From Aquirufa aurantiipilula (lineage in GTDB: Bacteria > Bacteroidota > Bacteroidia > Cytophagales > Spirosomataceae), in NCBI RefSeq assembly GCF_019923745.1, contig NZ_JAANOG010000003.1, positions 124,001-188,000 on the forward strand: DNA of 64,000 nucleotides. Direction: 5' to 3'. This document shows, in pieces, positions 26,975-36,630 of this stretch (the stretch's first letter is position 1; each line of letters starts with the position of its first letter). Position numbers and translations under genes: made by a program. The notes under the pieces are model-generated. The model had not been told where the DNA came from. It was given only the letters and a program-made list of their open reading frames with translations, and did no database searches.

Positions 26975-28840
26975 TTAATCTCTATTAATCAGGGCATCGT
27001 TGGCTTTCTTCTGCGTTAGGCCATTAATCCAAGACGCTATTTTGAGTACATCTTTGGCTGGAACATGCGACATTGGCGCCATTTCCGTAGCAAAGTCTGG
27101 CCAGTTTTTAGGATTAGGCTTGTAGACTAATGCCAAAATCTGCTTATCACTATACTTACGTTTGGAAATATCGGTAAAGGAAGGTCCAATTAATTTCTCT
27201 TCTCTGGCATGGCAAGCTACGCAAGTATGTTTCTTCAACAAGGCCATAGCCTCATTGTCGGAAATAACAGTAGTCGCCTTGGCATTTTCTACTTTGGCTA
27301 CTTTTTTCTCAACAAGCACTTTTTCTATAATAGGACTTGTGTTTGCATTTAATGCTACTTTTTCACCTGATGGAATTTGGTTTAGGGTATAATAGGCTGT
27401 TTCATGCAATAATAAATCCCCTGCCTCATTTTTGATACCTGCTAGTTTAAACTCGTGGATGAAATATTGACGCACTTGATCCAATACGATACGAACTTTC
27501 TTTTTGTCGGAAGAAACAACAATACCTTTTATCGTTAAATCTTTCACATCGATGATAGGACTACCATATTGGTGATGGTATTTGTAGATATAAGATCGTA
27601 GGGCATAAGATGCTGCTTTCTTTACCGAATTCACATCTACCGCTTGTGTAAAGCTAATTTCAAAACCATCTGGACGAGCTTCTATCATGTTAATTTCAAA
27701 AGGAGTTAATCCATTCCAAACCAAACGCTGCAAGCCAAAATTATCTTTTCCTGTTGAGCCCCAACCTCTGGAAGTCATTCCAACAAACATACTTCCATCC
27801 AATCCAAAACGTTCTCTTAAAATACCAGACTGAAATCCTTCCCGGTAATTGATACAAAAACCTTGATAAACTCCATTTACTTTTTCTAAACCCATACGCA
27901 TTACTTTGGATTGTCCTTGGTCAGCCACAAAATATTGCCCTGGAAATGGGCTAAATTTCCCACTAGTGGTATCTTGTAATATATCCGAAGTTGAAATACC
28001 CATGATAGCATGCGGAAACCAAACTGCCGGAAGCTTTAGGTTTTTTACTTTTTTAGCCGCTTCAAACATAGGGGAACCATTATCTGGGATTTCCTCTAAA
28101 GTCAATTTAAAAGGACTATTGGGTTCTTTAGCCCATTTTAAACCGCCTGGATTTCCTGCAAAATCTCCTTTGGCTAAATGAGTTACTCGACCTGACCCTA
28201 CCCAGTCGCCCTGATTCTCTCCATAAAAAATATCTCCATCTTGGTTGATACTATAGCCTGCTGGAGAGCGTAATCCTGCTGCCAAAGGCTCTAATTTCCC
28301 ATCTGGACTAATCTTCACCAACCAACCTCTCCATTTGGCAAACTTCCCTTCTCCAAATCCAACCCAGGCTAAATTCAGCGTTACCAACATATCCCCATTT
28401 TTATCGAAAACCGGCCCATACGTGTATTCGTGGTAGTTTCCTGAAAGTTGGAATTGATAAATGGGTTCATAGCGATCTGCTACTCCATCTCGATCTGTAT
28501 CGGTTACTTTAGTTAATTCTCCTCGTTGAGAACAATAAAATGCCCCATCTTTATAAGCCAAACCCAATATTTCATGCATTCCACTGGCAAATCGCCTGTA
28601 ATAGGTTTGATGGCTTTCTTTTTGATATGGGTTCTCGATGATCCAAATTTCACCACGACGGGTACTTACTCCTAATCGACCATCTGGCATGGTCGCTATA
28701 CCTCCAATTTCTAAGTAAATATCTTGAGGAATGGGTAAGGTTTTAATTTCATAAAAATCCTTTTCTGTTTTTGCTGTAGGATTTTGAGCCCAAGCAAAAC
28801 ACGAAATGAATAAAAATAAGATGCTAACTGTATGTTTCAT
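26975..28840 (-). CDS. Secreted beta-propeller protein with C-terminal cytochrome c domain
   Basis: A 621-residue exported protein: signal peptide ending CFAWAQ, a propeller of about 370 residues resembling glucose/sorbosone dehydrogenase-like or heme-associated L-type propeller proteins (GGIATMPDGRLGVSTRRGEIW, GLRSPAGYSINQDGDIFYGENQGDW), a beta-sandwich linker, and a C-terminal cytochrome c domain with HTCVACHAREEKLIGPSF (haem motif near residues 540-544; axial Met probably in EMAPMSHVP). It likely oxidises or carries electrons from a sugar-like substrate in the periplasm; the substrate is not known. It follows the DUF1080 gene by 13 bases, probably one operon. Confidence 0.82.
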   Translation of the reverse strand: MKHTVSILFLFISCFAWAQNPTAKTEKDFYEIKTLPIPQDIYLEIGGIATMPDGRLGVSTRRGEIWIIENPYQKESHQTYYRRFASGMHEILGLAYKDGAFYCSQRGELTKVTDTDRDGVADRYEPIYQFQLSGNYHEYTYGPVFDKNGDMLVTLNLAWVGFGEGKFAKWRGWLVKISPDGKLEPLAAGLRSPAGYSINQDGDIFYGENQGDWVGSGRVTHLAKGDFAGNPGGLKWAKEPNSPFKLTLEEIPDNGSPMFEAAKKVKNLKLPAVWFPHAIMGISTSDILQDTTSGKFSPFPGQYFVADQGQSKVMRMGLEKVNGVYQGFCINYREGFQSGILRERFGLDGSMFVGMTSRGWGSTGKDNFGLQRLVWNGLTPFEINMIEARPDGFEISFTQAVDVNSVKKAASYALRSYIYKYHHQYGSPIIDVKDLTIKGIVVSSDKKKVRIVLDQVRQYFIHEFKLAGIKNEAGDLLLHETAYYTLNQIPSGEKVALNANTSPIIEKVLVEKKVAKVENAKATTVISDNEAMALLKKHTCVACHAREEKLIGPSFTDISKRKYSDKQILALVYKPNPKNWPDFATEMAPMSHVPAKDVLKIASWINGLTQKKANDALINRD

Positions 28841-28853
28841 GTTAAATTAAGGT

Positions 28854-30656
28854 TTACCAAATCACTTGATATGAAATACTGTTTCCTGTTACCGGAATAC
28901 GAACTTGTTGTTTCCCATTAGCGAGACTTTGAATAGACTCAGGTCCTCCATTCCATTGAACGAAATATTGGTTTCCATCAAGACTAATCAAACCCGATTG
29001 TACTTTCACTACAGATGAACTAGTTCCTAAGACCAAATCAATGGATGGATTCGCTCCCTGAGCGGTTTTCCAATTGAGAGTTCTTGTCCATCCTGTTCCA
29101 GCTGAATTAGGGACCAAATGATCTTCTAACATAACATTATTCCATTGGTACATATAAACGGGGCGACCATGTTGAATTCGGTATCCTTTATACATCCATT
29201 GACCAGAATTGACAGAATCTGGCTGAGCTTGACCACTTACTACCAATGGGAATTTACCGTCCATCACCTGATTTAAGCCCAATGGCTCGGATGTTTGAGG
29301 CTCTCCTCTGTTCTCCCACATTTGGGTAGCATTAAGGAATTTCCCTCGCCACATTTGCAGGACAGCACCTTGATTTAAATCATAAGAATAATGTACTCCA
29401 GAAGGATCTCCTACATGAATAACATGGGTCTTTTTTACACCTTGATGGAATGCAAAAGAACGCTGATAAACAGGTTCAGCATCGGCCTTAACTTCAATTA
29501 GACCAACGGCTTCTGGGTCAGGTAAGGAGGTGCGAGCGTGCAATGCCACTAGGTGAGAACCAATTCGTTTTACAAATAAGCCCAAAGCTCTATTTCCCCA
29601 AGAGAAATCTTTACTAAAACTTAACTTAAATTGGTGCTTTCCTGCACTTAATTCTTTGGAATGAGTGACGCGATCTGAATACCAATAATCGCCTTGATTA
29701 AGTACTTGACCATCTACTTCCAATCGACCTTTTCCTGTCCAATGAGTAATAAATTCATAAGAATCAGATTCTGGAACATTCAATTCTCCTTCATACACTA
29801 ACAAAAAGTCCTTTTGAACTTTGATGGTCTTTCCGTTAATTTCTGTGGCTTTACCCTTTAACAAAGGACTTGCATTATTTGCTTGCAAATTGGTGAATGC
29901 TCCTTCATAATAGGTATAATTCATGTCGCCCAAACTAATGGTTGGCTTTTCGTATGTTTCATACCGTAAGTTTTTAAAGGCGATAGGACCATGGTCTCCT
30001 TGGATGGTGATTGGGCCCATAGCTGCTTCTTTGTCAAACAGAGCTCCACGAGTCATTCCGGATACTTCAATGTTTTCTTGCACTAAAATGCCATTCAAAA
30101 TTACTTTCTTAAAAATGGCATTTTTGATTTTTTTGCCACTGGCATCAAAGCGAGGAGCTTGAAAATCGATTTCAATGGTTTGCCAAAGTCCGGGCGCTTT
30201 ACAAGCATTTTGTCGCGGAGCATAACCTTCATAGCCTTCGTTTCCTTTCCCTCTAGCATCATCCCATCTTTCATAAATACCTCCACAATCGCCAAATTTC
30301 ATGCGTTGTTTTTTTCCATAAGAATCCAACAATTGAACTTCATATCGACCCTGTAAGTAAATACCTGAATTGGCACCTTTGGGCAACATAAAATCGAGAA
30401 TCAAGCGAATATCTCCATGGTTTAACTTAAACTTTAAGTCATCTGAACGTTTGTATTTGCCATTTCTTAAGGTATTAACTAAGATCCCTTTACCCGAACT
30501 AACTTGAAAGGATGTATCGGTATAATTCGCCTTTACCGCTTGCTCGATGGTCCAATTGGTACTTGGTTGATCAAATGCCCGTAGGTCATTGAGAGGAATC
30601 TCCTGTTGAGCCCATGATACACAAGGCATTAACAGTAGGAGGAAAAGTTTTTTCAT
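28854..30656 (-). CDS. Secreted DUF1080 (3-keto-disaccharide hydrolase-like) protein with PA14-like domain
   Basis: A 600-residue protein with signal peptide ending SWAQ. Residues about 25-235 form a DUF1080 domain, a concanavalin-like fold with the family stretch LPKGANSGIYLQGRYEVQL, then GDCGGIYERW and WQTIEIDFQAPRFD. Members of this family hydrolyse 3-keto-glycosides. Next comes a PA14-like carbohydrate-binding region (about 240-365: YTYYEGAFTN..., LEVDGQVLNQG, LSAGKHQFKLSF), then a C-terminal all-beta region of unknown type. It acts in the periplasm or on the surface. Together with the adjacent propeller-cytochrome it suggests an oxidation-then-hydrolysis route for a glycoside. Divergent from the LytS/LytTR pair. 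Confidence 0.85.
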   Translation of the reverse strand: MKKLFLLLLMPCVSWAQQEIPLNDLRAFDQPSTNWTIEQAVKANYTDTSFQVSSGKGILVNTLRNGKYKRSDDLKFKLNHGDIRLILDFMLPKGANSGIYLQGRYEVQLLDSYGKKQRMKFGDCGGIYERWDDARGKGNEGYEGYAPRQNACKAPGLWQTIEIDFQAPRFDASGKKIKNAIFKKVILNGILVQENIEVSGMTRGALFDKEAAMGPITIQGDHGPIAFKNLRYETYEKPTISLGDMNYTYYEGAFTNLQANNASPLLKGKATEINGKTIKVQKDFLLVYEGELNVPESDSYEFITHWTGKGRLEVDGQVLNQGDYWYSDRVTHSKELSAGKHQFKLSFSKDFSWGNRALGLFVKRIGSHLVALHARTSLPDPEAVGLIEVKADAEPVYQRSFAFHQGVKKTHVIHVGDPSGVHYSYDLNQGAVLQMWRGKFLNATQMWENRGEPQTSEPLGLNQVMDGKFPLVVSGQAQPDSVNSGQWMYKGYRIQHGRPVYMYQWNNVMLEDHLVPNSAGTGWTRTLNWKTAQGANPSIDLVLGTSSSVVKVQSGLISLDGNQYFVQWNGGPESIQSLANGKQQVRIPVTGNSISYQVIW

Positions 30657-30813
30657 TTTTTTAAATGTAGGTTTGGGTAATCTTTGGTTTAATTTTTCAT
30701 TCTACCGAAAAATCAATTGCCAACTTCATCGGCACAATTGGGAATATGGTAGAAAATTTATGAGAAATATAAGAATTATTAAGTTAATTTGGATTCCATG
30801 TACCCTAAAAACG

Positions 30814-31866
30814 ATGCCAAATAAAATTTTTAGATTTAAACCCATTTTACTGCATGTCATATTCTGGGCATGTTTCTTGGCCTTGCCTTATTGGATGCGG
30901 CCGAGTCCTAATACCACTGATCCTCAGGCATTACAACGTTATAATTCTTGGACTTACTTTTTTGTTGCCTTTGCATTCAGTAATATCCCATTTTTCTATT
31001 TAAATACTGAAATTTTAATTCCAAAAATTTTAAAGAAAAAGGGAATTGTCCTTTACTTGATTTTACTTTCGATTGCCATACCGGGTATGATCTGGGTTTA
31101 TTATGAATTGCAAGAGTTCATTATTATTTCAGATCATGTCAAAGGACGAGGAGGTGGATTTAGACGTGGACCGTTCATGGGTACCATTTTCCAATTATTA
31201 TTCATCATTGCTATTGGCGTTTCTTATCGATTCTTGTCGGACAATTTAAAAGAAAAAGAAATTCAAAAAGAAGAAGAAAACGAGCGTTTAAAATCTGAAT
31301 TATCTTTTTTAAGATCACAGATTAGCCCTCATTTCATGTTCAATGTATTGAATAGTATAGTTTCATTGTCAAGAAGAAAACCAGAAATGGTGGAGTCCGT
31401 CGTGATCAAATTATCGGAGTTAATGCGGTATATGATTTATGAAACTACGGATGCTAAGGTGGCGATAAGCAAAGAAATGGTTTATTTGGAAAACTACATT
31501 GAATTGCAAAAAATCCGTTTTGGCAATGACATCGAGATTACATTCAATCATAAATTAGCTGATACGCCTAATTCCATTGAACCAATGTTATTAATTCCCT
31601 TTGTAGAAAACGCTTTCAAACATGGGGTAGGAATGGTCATGGATCCCATCATTGAGATTACCTTATTAGATGACCGTGAAAAATTGTATTTTGGCGTTAA
31701 AAATAAAGTGAGTTCTCAAATTAGTGAGAAAAAAGATGACAGCTCGGGTATTGGATTAACGAATGTAAAACGTAGATTGGAATTACTTTATCCAAACGAA
31801 CATCAATTAAAAATTACAGAGGACGGAGAATACTACCAAATTGAATTAGAAATTCAACACGTTTAA
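30814..31866 (+). CDS. LytS-type sensor histidine kinase
   Basis: With ATG 30814 the protein is 350 residues and begins MPNKIFRFKPILLHVIFW; a TTG frame open from 30673 adds an unlikely charged N-terminus. Four membrane segments (about 10-28, 45-66, 78-96, 123-140) are followed by a short coiled linker and the His_kinase domain: LRSQISPHFMFNVLNSI with phosphorylatable His173, and IPFVENAFKHGVG with N-box Asn265, then a G-box SSGIGLTNVKRRLELLY. No extracellular sensor domain, as in LytS/YehU-type kinases of Bacteroidota. It phosphorylates the LytTR regulator encoded two bases downstream. The signal sensed is unknown. Confidence 0.92.
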   Translation: MPNKIFRFKPILLHVIFWACFLALPYWMRPSPNTTDPQALQRYNSWTYFFVAFAFSNIPFFYLNTEILIPKILKKKGIVLYLILLSIAIPGMIWVYYELQEFIIISDHVKGRGGGFRRGPFMGTIFQLLFIIAIGVSYRFLSDNLKEKEIQKEEENERLKSELSFLRSQISPHFMFNVLNSIVSLSRRKPEMVESVVIKLSELMRYMIYETTDAKVAISKEMVYLENYIELQKIRFGNDIEITFNHKLADTPNSIEPMLLIPFVENAFKHGVGMVMDPIIEITLLDDREKLYFGVKNKVSSQISEKKDDSSGIGLTNVKRRLELLYPNEHQLKITEDGEYYQIELEIQHV

Positions 31867-31868
31867 AT

Positions 31869-32636
31869 ATGTCAGAAGAGGAATCAAACGAAAAATTTAC
31901 GGAAGTTTCTTCCACCGTTTTGCGTTGTATTGCGGTAGATGATGAGAGTTTGGCATTGGATTTATTGGAAGACAATATCGCTAAAATTCCATTTCTGAAA
32001 TTAGAGGCTCGTTGCCGAAATGCCTTTGAGGCTATGGAATACCTGCAAAAATCTCCCGTAGATTTGATCTTTTTGGATATTCAAATGCCAGGACTTACGG
32101 GCGTACAATTTTTGGAAGGTTTGACGCAAAAGCCCATGGTCATCTTTGTTACGGCATACCAACAGTATGCCATTGAAGGCTTTAATTTGGATGTGGTGGA
32201 TTACGTTTTGAAACCCATTTCATTTGAACGCTTTTTAAAAGCAACCAACAAAGCTTTGGATTTCTACAAGAGTAAGAAATCAACGGGTCTCCAGGCAAAT
32301 GAAACCACCAAATTAGAATACATCTTTATCCATGCTGATTATTCATTAATGAAAATCATGCTGGATGATATTTTATATATTGAAGGCTTGAAAGACTATA
32401 TCAAGATTCATTTAAAAACTCAGAAATTTCCAGTGGTTTGCCGAATGACCATGAAGTCAATCGAAGAGAAACTTCCTTCTTCCGATTTTCTTCGGATTCA
32501 TAAATCGTTTATTGTCTCTTTGAAAAAAGTAGAATCCATTCGAAACCAAAAAATTAAGATTGGAGAAAATCACATTCCGCTTAGTGAAAATTATGCGGAA
32601 CATTTCTACCAAACCATTGGATATCAAAAACAATAA
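31869..32636 (+). CDS. LytTR-family response regulator
   Basis: A 255-residue regulator. The receiver domain (about 18-135) has the acidic pair Asp24-Asp25, phosphoacceptor Asp70 (LIFLDIQMPGLTG) and the conserved Lys in YVLKPISFERF. The LytTR DNA-binding domain follows (about 155-255: YIFIHADYSLMKIMLDDILYIEG, with the C-terminal FLRIHKSFIVSLKKV). It acts as a transcription regulator paired with the upstream kinase; its targets cannot be read from the window, though the divergent DUF1080 operon is a candidate by position. Confidence 0.94.
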   Translation: MSEEESNEKFTEVSSTVLRCIAVDDESLALDLLEDNIAKIPFLKLEARCRNAFEAMEYLQKSPVDLIFLDIQMPGLTGVQFLEGLTQKPMVIFVTAYQQYAIEGFNLDVVDYVLKPISFERFLKATNKALDFYKSKKSTGLQANETTKLEYIFIHADYSLMKIMLDDILYIEGLKDYIKIHLKTQKFPVVCRMTMKSIEEKLPSSDFLRIHKSFIVSLKKVESIRNQKIKIGENHIPLSENYAEHFYQTIGYQKQ

Positions 32637-32695
32637 GTGGGATACATTAGCGCTTAATTCTCTAGTAGGCATCCTGCATTCCTCAGCAAAAAATG

Positions 32696-32703
32696 TAACT
32701 TTG
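32696..32703 (+). promoter_or_regulatory. Candidate -7 element for the flippase gene
   Basis: TAACTTTG matches TAnnTTTG and lies 20 nt before the ATG at 32724. No TTTG is seen at the proper distance upstream, so the call is weak. Confidence 0.35.
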
Positions 32704-32723
32704 GTTTTTGGTAACATCAACCT

Positions 32724-34226
32724 ATGTCTATACTCAAAAAATTAGCTGGCGAAACCCTTTCTTACGGATTCAGTACCATTCTAGGTCGTTCACTTAATTT
32801 TTTGCTCGTATTTGTACATACTTGGGCATTTCTACCCGCTGAATTAGGGATTAACGTCAAGCTGTATGGATACATGGCCATAGCCAACATTGTCTACATG
32901 TATGGCATGGAAACGGCTTATTTCCGTTTTGCCAAAGAAGCTCCTCAAAAATATTACAACCTCATTTTATCGGCGATTATTGTCACTTCGGGATTATTTA
33001 CGCTGGTTCTATTTTTATTTTCTGATCCATTGATGGCCCAATTAGGCTATGCAGGGAAAGGGGTATTTTTAAAGTGGTTGGCTTTAATATTGGCCATTGA
33101 TGCCATTACAGCAATACCATTTGCCAAATTACGATTAGAACAAAAGATCAAGAAATTTGTCCTAGCCAAAATCATTTCAATTTTAATTAATGTAGGCTTA
33201 AACCTGATTTTCTTAGTAGGATTAAAACCACTGCATGAAGGAATTTGGGGAGATATGGGGCCACATTTTTTACGCGATTTATATGATCCATCTATTGGAG
33301 CAGGATATATATTCATGGCCAATTTAATAGCAAATGCTAGTTTGTTTTATTGGTTGGGAGATGAATTCAAGGCGTATCGTTGGGAGTGGGATTGGAAAGA
33401 ATTCACCTCATTGTGGATCTATTCTTACCCGATCATGTTCATGAGTTTAGCGGCAATGTTTAATGTGATGTTTGACCGATTATTATTGGAAGAATATTTA
33501 CCCGAAGGTTTTTATCCAGGACAAACGTCGCAAGAGGCCTTGGGTATTTATGGCAATTGCTATAAGCTTTCGGTTTTTATGAGTTTAGCTATTCAAGCGT
33601 TTAAATATTCTGCTGAACCCTTTTTCTTAGGAAAGAAAAATAATGCCAACAACAAAGAGAATTTAGCATTAGTAACCCATTGGTTTGTAATAGTTTGTAC
33701 TTTTTTGTGGGTGGGGGTGTCTTCTAACCTCTTTTGGATACAGCAGCTATTTTTGAAAAAGGCCATTTATTGGGAAGGTATTGGAGTGGTTCCTATTTTA
33801 TTGTTAGCCAATCTATTTTTGGGAATCTATTATACCCAATCGGTTTGGTTCAAGCAGACGAATAAAACTTACATGGGAACGATTATTACTTTGGTAGGTT
33901 TAGCGGTTACAATTGCTGGCAATATTTATTGGATACCGAGCTATGGCTATATGGCATGTGCTTGGTCCTTTTTACTTTCCAGTGTAGTGATGACATTGAT
34001 GTGTTATGTAGGGGGACAATATTTTGACCCGACACCGTACCGATGGAAAGAGGCTTTAATCTACCTTGGATTGGGGATATTGGCTATTTATTCAGGCAAT
34101 TATTTAAGCCAAATCCCACTACCCAAGTTCTTTACCCAAAATGCAGGATTATTTGTACTTTTAGTATTTCTCTTGGTAAAAGAGTTTCAGTGGAAAGGCG
34201 GGAAACCTAAGATAAAACAGAGCTAA
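32724..34226 (+). CDS. Polysaccharide flippase (MOP/Wzx-like)
   Basis: A 500-residue membrane protein with about 12-14 hydrophobic segments, belonging to the polysaccharide biosynthesis/MATE-like MOP superfamily. The N-terminal stretch (LAGETLSYGFSTILGRSLNFLLV) and the early YGYMAIANIVYMYGMETAYFRFA pattern are typical for Bacteroidota oligosaccharide flippases. It would move lipid-linked glycans across the inner membrane. It is not in a glycan-synthesis cluster here; the genes after it encode a coiled-coil protein, ZapA and RNase Y, so wall or envelope functions are plausible but unproven. Confidence 0.88.
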   Translation: MSILKKLAGETLSYGFSTILGRSLNFLLVFVHTWAFLPAELGINVKLYGYMAIANIVYMYGMETAYFRFAKEAPQKYYNLILSAIIVTSGLFTLVLFLFSDPLMAQLGYAGKGVFLKWLALILAIDAITAIPFAKLRLEQKIKKFVLAKIISILINVGLNLIFLVGLKPLHEGIWGDMGPHFLRDLYDPSIGAGYIFMANLIANASLFYWLGDEFKAYRWEWDWKEFTSLWIYSYPIMFMSLAAMFNVMFDRLLLEEYLPEGFYPGQTSQEALGIYGNCYKLSVFMSLAIQAFKYSAEPFFLGKKNNANNKENLALVTHWFVIVCTFLWVGVSSNLFWIQQLFLKKAIYWEGIGVVPILLLANLFLGIYYTQSVWFKQTNKTYMGTIITLVGLAVTIAGNIYWIPSYGYMACAWSFLLSSVVMTLMCYVGGQYFDPTPYRWKEALIYLGLGILAIYSGNYLSQIPLPKFFTQNAGLFVLLVFLLVKEFQWKGGKPKIKQS

Positions 34227-34239
34227 TTTTCTTTGATTC

Positions 34240-34569
34240 ATGAAGCAAGACATTAAAATGCAATACTTGAGCCTACGACTAAAACTTAGTCAGATGGTTA
34301 CTCGTTTGCAAGAAAATGAAGGCACGATTCGTGAATTGAGCGAGCAATTACAATTCGCTCAGGACAAGTTAGAACTCAAAATAGAAGAGCTGAACAAGTC
34401 GCAGAGGCGTTTAAAAGAATTGGAGAAAAACTTTAAAAAATCAGATAAAATTGTTAAAATTGTAGTTAATACAGATAACACAGCGGTACCGACTGCTGAA
34501 CTGAAGGAAAAGTTAGACGAATATATCGTAAAAATAGATCAGTGTATTGAGCAATTGCGTCAACCATGA
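34240..34569 (+). CDS. Small coiled-coil protein next to zapA
   Basis: A 109-residue protein, mostly predicted coiled coil (residues about 8-72: heptad-like leucines in LRLKLSQMVTRLQENEGTIR, LSEQLQFAQDKLELKIEELN and onward), then a short basic stretch and a C-terminal helix. It overlaps zapA by four bases (ATGA), so the two are translationally coupled. I do not recognise a named family; position and coiled coil make it a possible division-associated partner, comparable to ZapB only in style. Orthologous small coiled-coil genes before zapA occur in related Bacteroidota. Confidence 0.8.
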   Translation: MKQDIKMQYLSLRLKLSQMVTRLQENEGTIRELSEQLQFAQDKLELKIEELNKSQRRLKELEKNFKKSDKIVKIVVNTDNTAVPTAELKEKLDEYIVKIDQCIEQLRQP

Positions 34570-34856
34570 GCCAAAACCTACCATGTAACCTAATATTGGG
34601 CATTCAGACCATCGCAATGAAGGTTGATCCACAAGAGGAAGCATGTGTTAGGAATGCCGCTAATTTGGTTAACAAATTGGTTAAATACTATGAACAACAG
34701 ACAAATAGTTCAGATCCAAGTGCTGTGATGGCATTGGTCGCATTGGATTTAGCCATGTGTGGCATTAAATTTGATGAACAGCATCGTTCATTAGAATCCA
34801 ACATACTGAATGAAAACAAGCAATTGTTAGAATTGACTGAAATTTACGCCATATAA
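34566..34856 (+). CDS. zapA: Cell division protein ZapA
   Basis: A 96-residue ZapA-family protein. ZapA binds FtsZ and bundles protofilaments at the division site. The compact N-terminal beta strands (PCNLILGIQTIAMKVDPQEE) and the long C-terminal helix pair (ACVRNAANLVNKLVKYYEQQ, MALVALDLAMCGIKFDEQ) fit the family and its length. It is coupled to the coiled-coil gene before it and followed 61 bases later by rny. Confidence 0.87.
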   Translation: MSQNLPCNLILGIQTIAMKVDPQEEACVRNAANLVNKLVKYYEQQTNSSDPSAVMALVALDLAMCGIKFDEQHRSLESNILNENKQLLELTEIYAI

Positions 34857-34917
34857 TTAATCCCCTTTTTCTTGATTCAGTAAAGCCGGAACCAACGTAA
34901 ATAAACCCACAGGTTCC

Positions 34918-36495
34918 ATGATAATAGAAATAGTAATAGCCATCGTTTGTTTAGCAGGTGGTGTATTTACTGGAAAATTTTTCTTTTCCAAGGTAAATAA
35001 AAACATAGAGGAGGATGCTAAAAGAAAGGCAGACGATATCCTTAAAAATGCAGAAATCTCTGCTGAAAACCTCAAGAAAGACCGTATGTTAGAAGCTAAG
35101 GAAAACTTCCTTCGCTTGCGTGCTGAATTTGAAGAAGACACTCAAAACAAAAAAGGTATTTTGGTTGAAAACGATCAAAAATTACGCGAGAAAGAGCGTC
35201 AATTAGCTCAGCAACAAGAACAACAAAGACAGGCTGATCAGGAGTTACAATCTCAGAAACAGAGCTTGCAATCAAAAGAAGAAAATTACCGCAAGAAATT
35301 AGAAGATGTAGAAAGAAAGCGGGTTGAAGCGGAGGCTATGTTGGCGAATCAGATTAGTCAATTGGAAAAAATTGCTGGTTTATCAGCAGATGAGGCGCGT
35401 CAACAAATCATGGATGCTTTAAAAGCGGAGGCAGAAAGCAAGGCAAGTTCTTTAGTAAAACAAGCCATTGAAGAAGCTAAACTAACTGCTACGAAAGAAG
35501 CCAAAAAGGTTGTAATTGAAACCATTCAACGTACAGCAGCTGAAAATGCCATTGAAAACTGTGTCTCTGTTTTCAATATTGAGTCGGATGATGTAAAAGG
35601 AAAAATCATTGGTCGTGAGGGTAGAAATATCCGAGCTTTAGAAGCAGCCACTGGAGTGGAGTTCATTGTTGATGATACCCCTGAGGCGATTATCATTTCG
35701 GGCTTTGATCCTGTACGTAGAGAGATTGCGCGTTTATCTTTACACCGTTTGGTACAAGATGGTCGTATTCACCCTGCACGTATTGAAGAAGTAGTCAATA
35801 AGACCAAAAAGAATATTGAAGATGAAATCATTGAGATTGGAGAAAAAACAGTGATTGATTTGGGAATACATGGATTGCATCCAGAGTTAATCAAAATGAT
35901 TGGTCGTATGCGTTTCCGTTCCTCTTATGGTCAAAACCTATTGCAACACTCTCGTGAAGTAGCCAAATTATGTGCTACTATGGCTGCTGAATTAGGCTTA
36001 AATGCGAAGTTGGCTAAGCGCGCAGGTTTACTGCACGATATTGGTAAAGTTTGGCATGAAGAACCTGAATTGCCTCACGCCTTGTTGGGTATGGAGTTAG
36101 CTCAGAAATACAAGGAGCATCCAGAAGTTTGCAATGCCATAGGTGCCCACCACGATGAGATTGAAATGACTTCGATGATATCGCCTATCATACAAGTTTG
36201 CGACGCCATATCAGGTTCTAGACCAGGAGCTCGTCGGGAAATGATGGAGTCTTACATGAAGCGTTTACGTGACTTAGAGGCATTGGCCACTTCCTTTGAT
36301 GGGGTTCAGAAATGCTATGCCATTCAAGCCGGACGTGAATTACGTATTATGGTAGACTCAGAAAATGTAAGTGATGAGAAAGCATCTAATTTATCTTTTG
36401 ATATCTCTCAAAAAATAGAAAAGGAAATGCAATATCCAGGACAAATAAAGGTAACGGTTATACGTGAAATGCGTGCCGTCAATTTTGCAAAGTAA
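34918..36495 (+). CDS. rny: Ribonuclease Y
   Basis: A 525-residue RNase Y, the usual length. An N-terminal membrane anchor ([20 protein letters not shown]) leads into a long coiled coil (about 30-190), a KH RNA-binding domain with GREGRNIR near residues 230-240, and an HD domain with the catalytic pair in [20 protein letters not shown] and AHHDEIEM. It is a membrane-associated endoribonuclease that starts mRNA decay. An upstream minus-strand shadow frame is not a gene. It is likely co-transcribed with zapA. Confidence 0.96.
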   Translation: MIIEIVIAIVCLAGGVFTGKFFFSKVNKNIEEDAKRKADDILKNAEISAENLKKDRMLEAKENFLRLRAEFEEDTQNKKGILVENDQKLREKERQLAQQQEQQRQADQELQSQKQSLQSKEENYRKKLEDVERKRVEAEAMLANQISQLEKIAGLSADEARQQIMDALKAEAESKASSLVKQAIEEAKLTATKEAKKVVIETIQRTAAENAIENCVSVFNIESDDVKGKIIGREGRNIRALEAATGVEFIVDDTPEAIIISGFDPVRREIARLSLHRLVQDGRIHPARIEEVVNKTKKNIEDEIIEIGEKTVIDLGIHGLHPELIKMIGRMRFRSSYGQNLLQHSREVAKLCATMAAELGLNAKLAKRAGLLHDIGKVWHEEPELPHALLGMELAQKYKEHPEVCNAIGAHHDEIEMTSMISPIIQVCDAISGSRPGARREMMESYMKRLRDLEALATSFDGVQKCYAIQAGRELRIMVDSENVSDEKASNLSFDISQKIEKEMQYPGQIKVTVIREMRAVNFAK

Positions 36496-36574
36496 TAATA
36501 TCAAAGGATTGATTATTTCATTATAATATCAATTTGGTGATTGATTTATTAACTGGATTCGAGTAGTTTTACCC

Positions 36575-36607
36575 AACGCTGTCAAGGTTTAAAACCTTGA
36601 CAGCGTT
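36575..36607. repeat. Perfect 33-bp palindrome after rny
   Basis: AACGCTGTCAAGGTTT, one base, then AAACCTTGACAGCGTT. The 16-bp arms fold into a stable hairpin 80 bases after rny, followed by a weak T-rich run (caattttta), so it may act as a terminator. It resembles the palindrome at 62937-62969 in size and design, which suggests a dispersed repeat. Confidence 0.8.
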
Positions 36608-36630
36608 CAATTTTTATCCCATTTTTGAAC

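Noticed and set aside
30673-30813. Longer LytS start at a TTG
   Set aside because: The extra 47 residues are charged, lack family features and cover the divergent promoter region; ATG 30814 gives a normal LytS start.
34857-34917. 6S RNA next to zapA, as in E. coli
   Set aside because: The gap is only 61 bases, too short for a 6S RNA.
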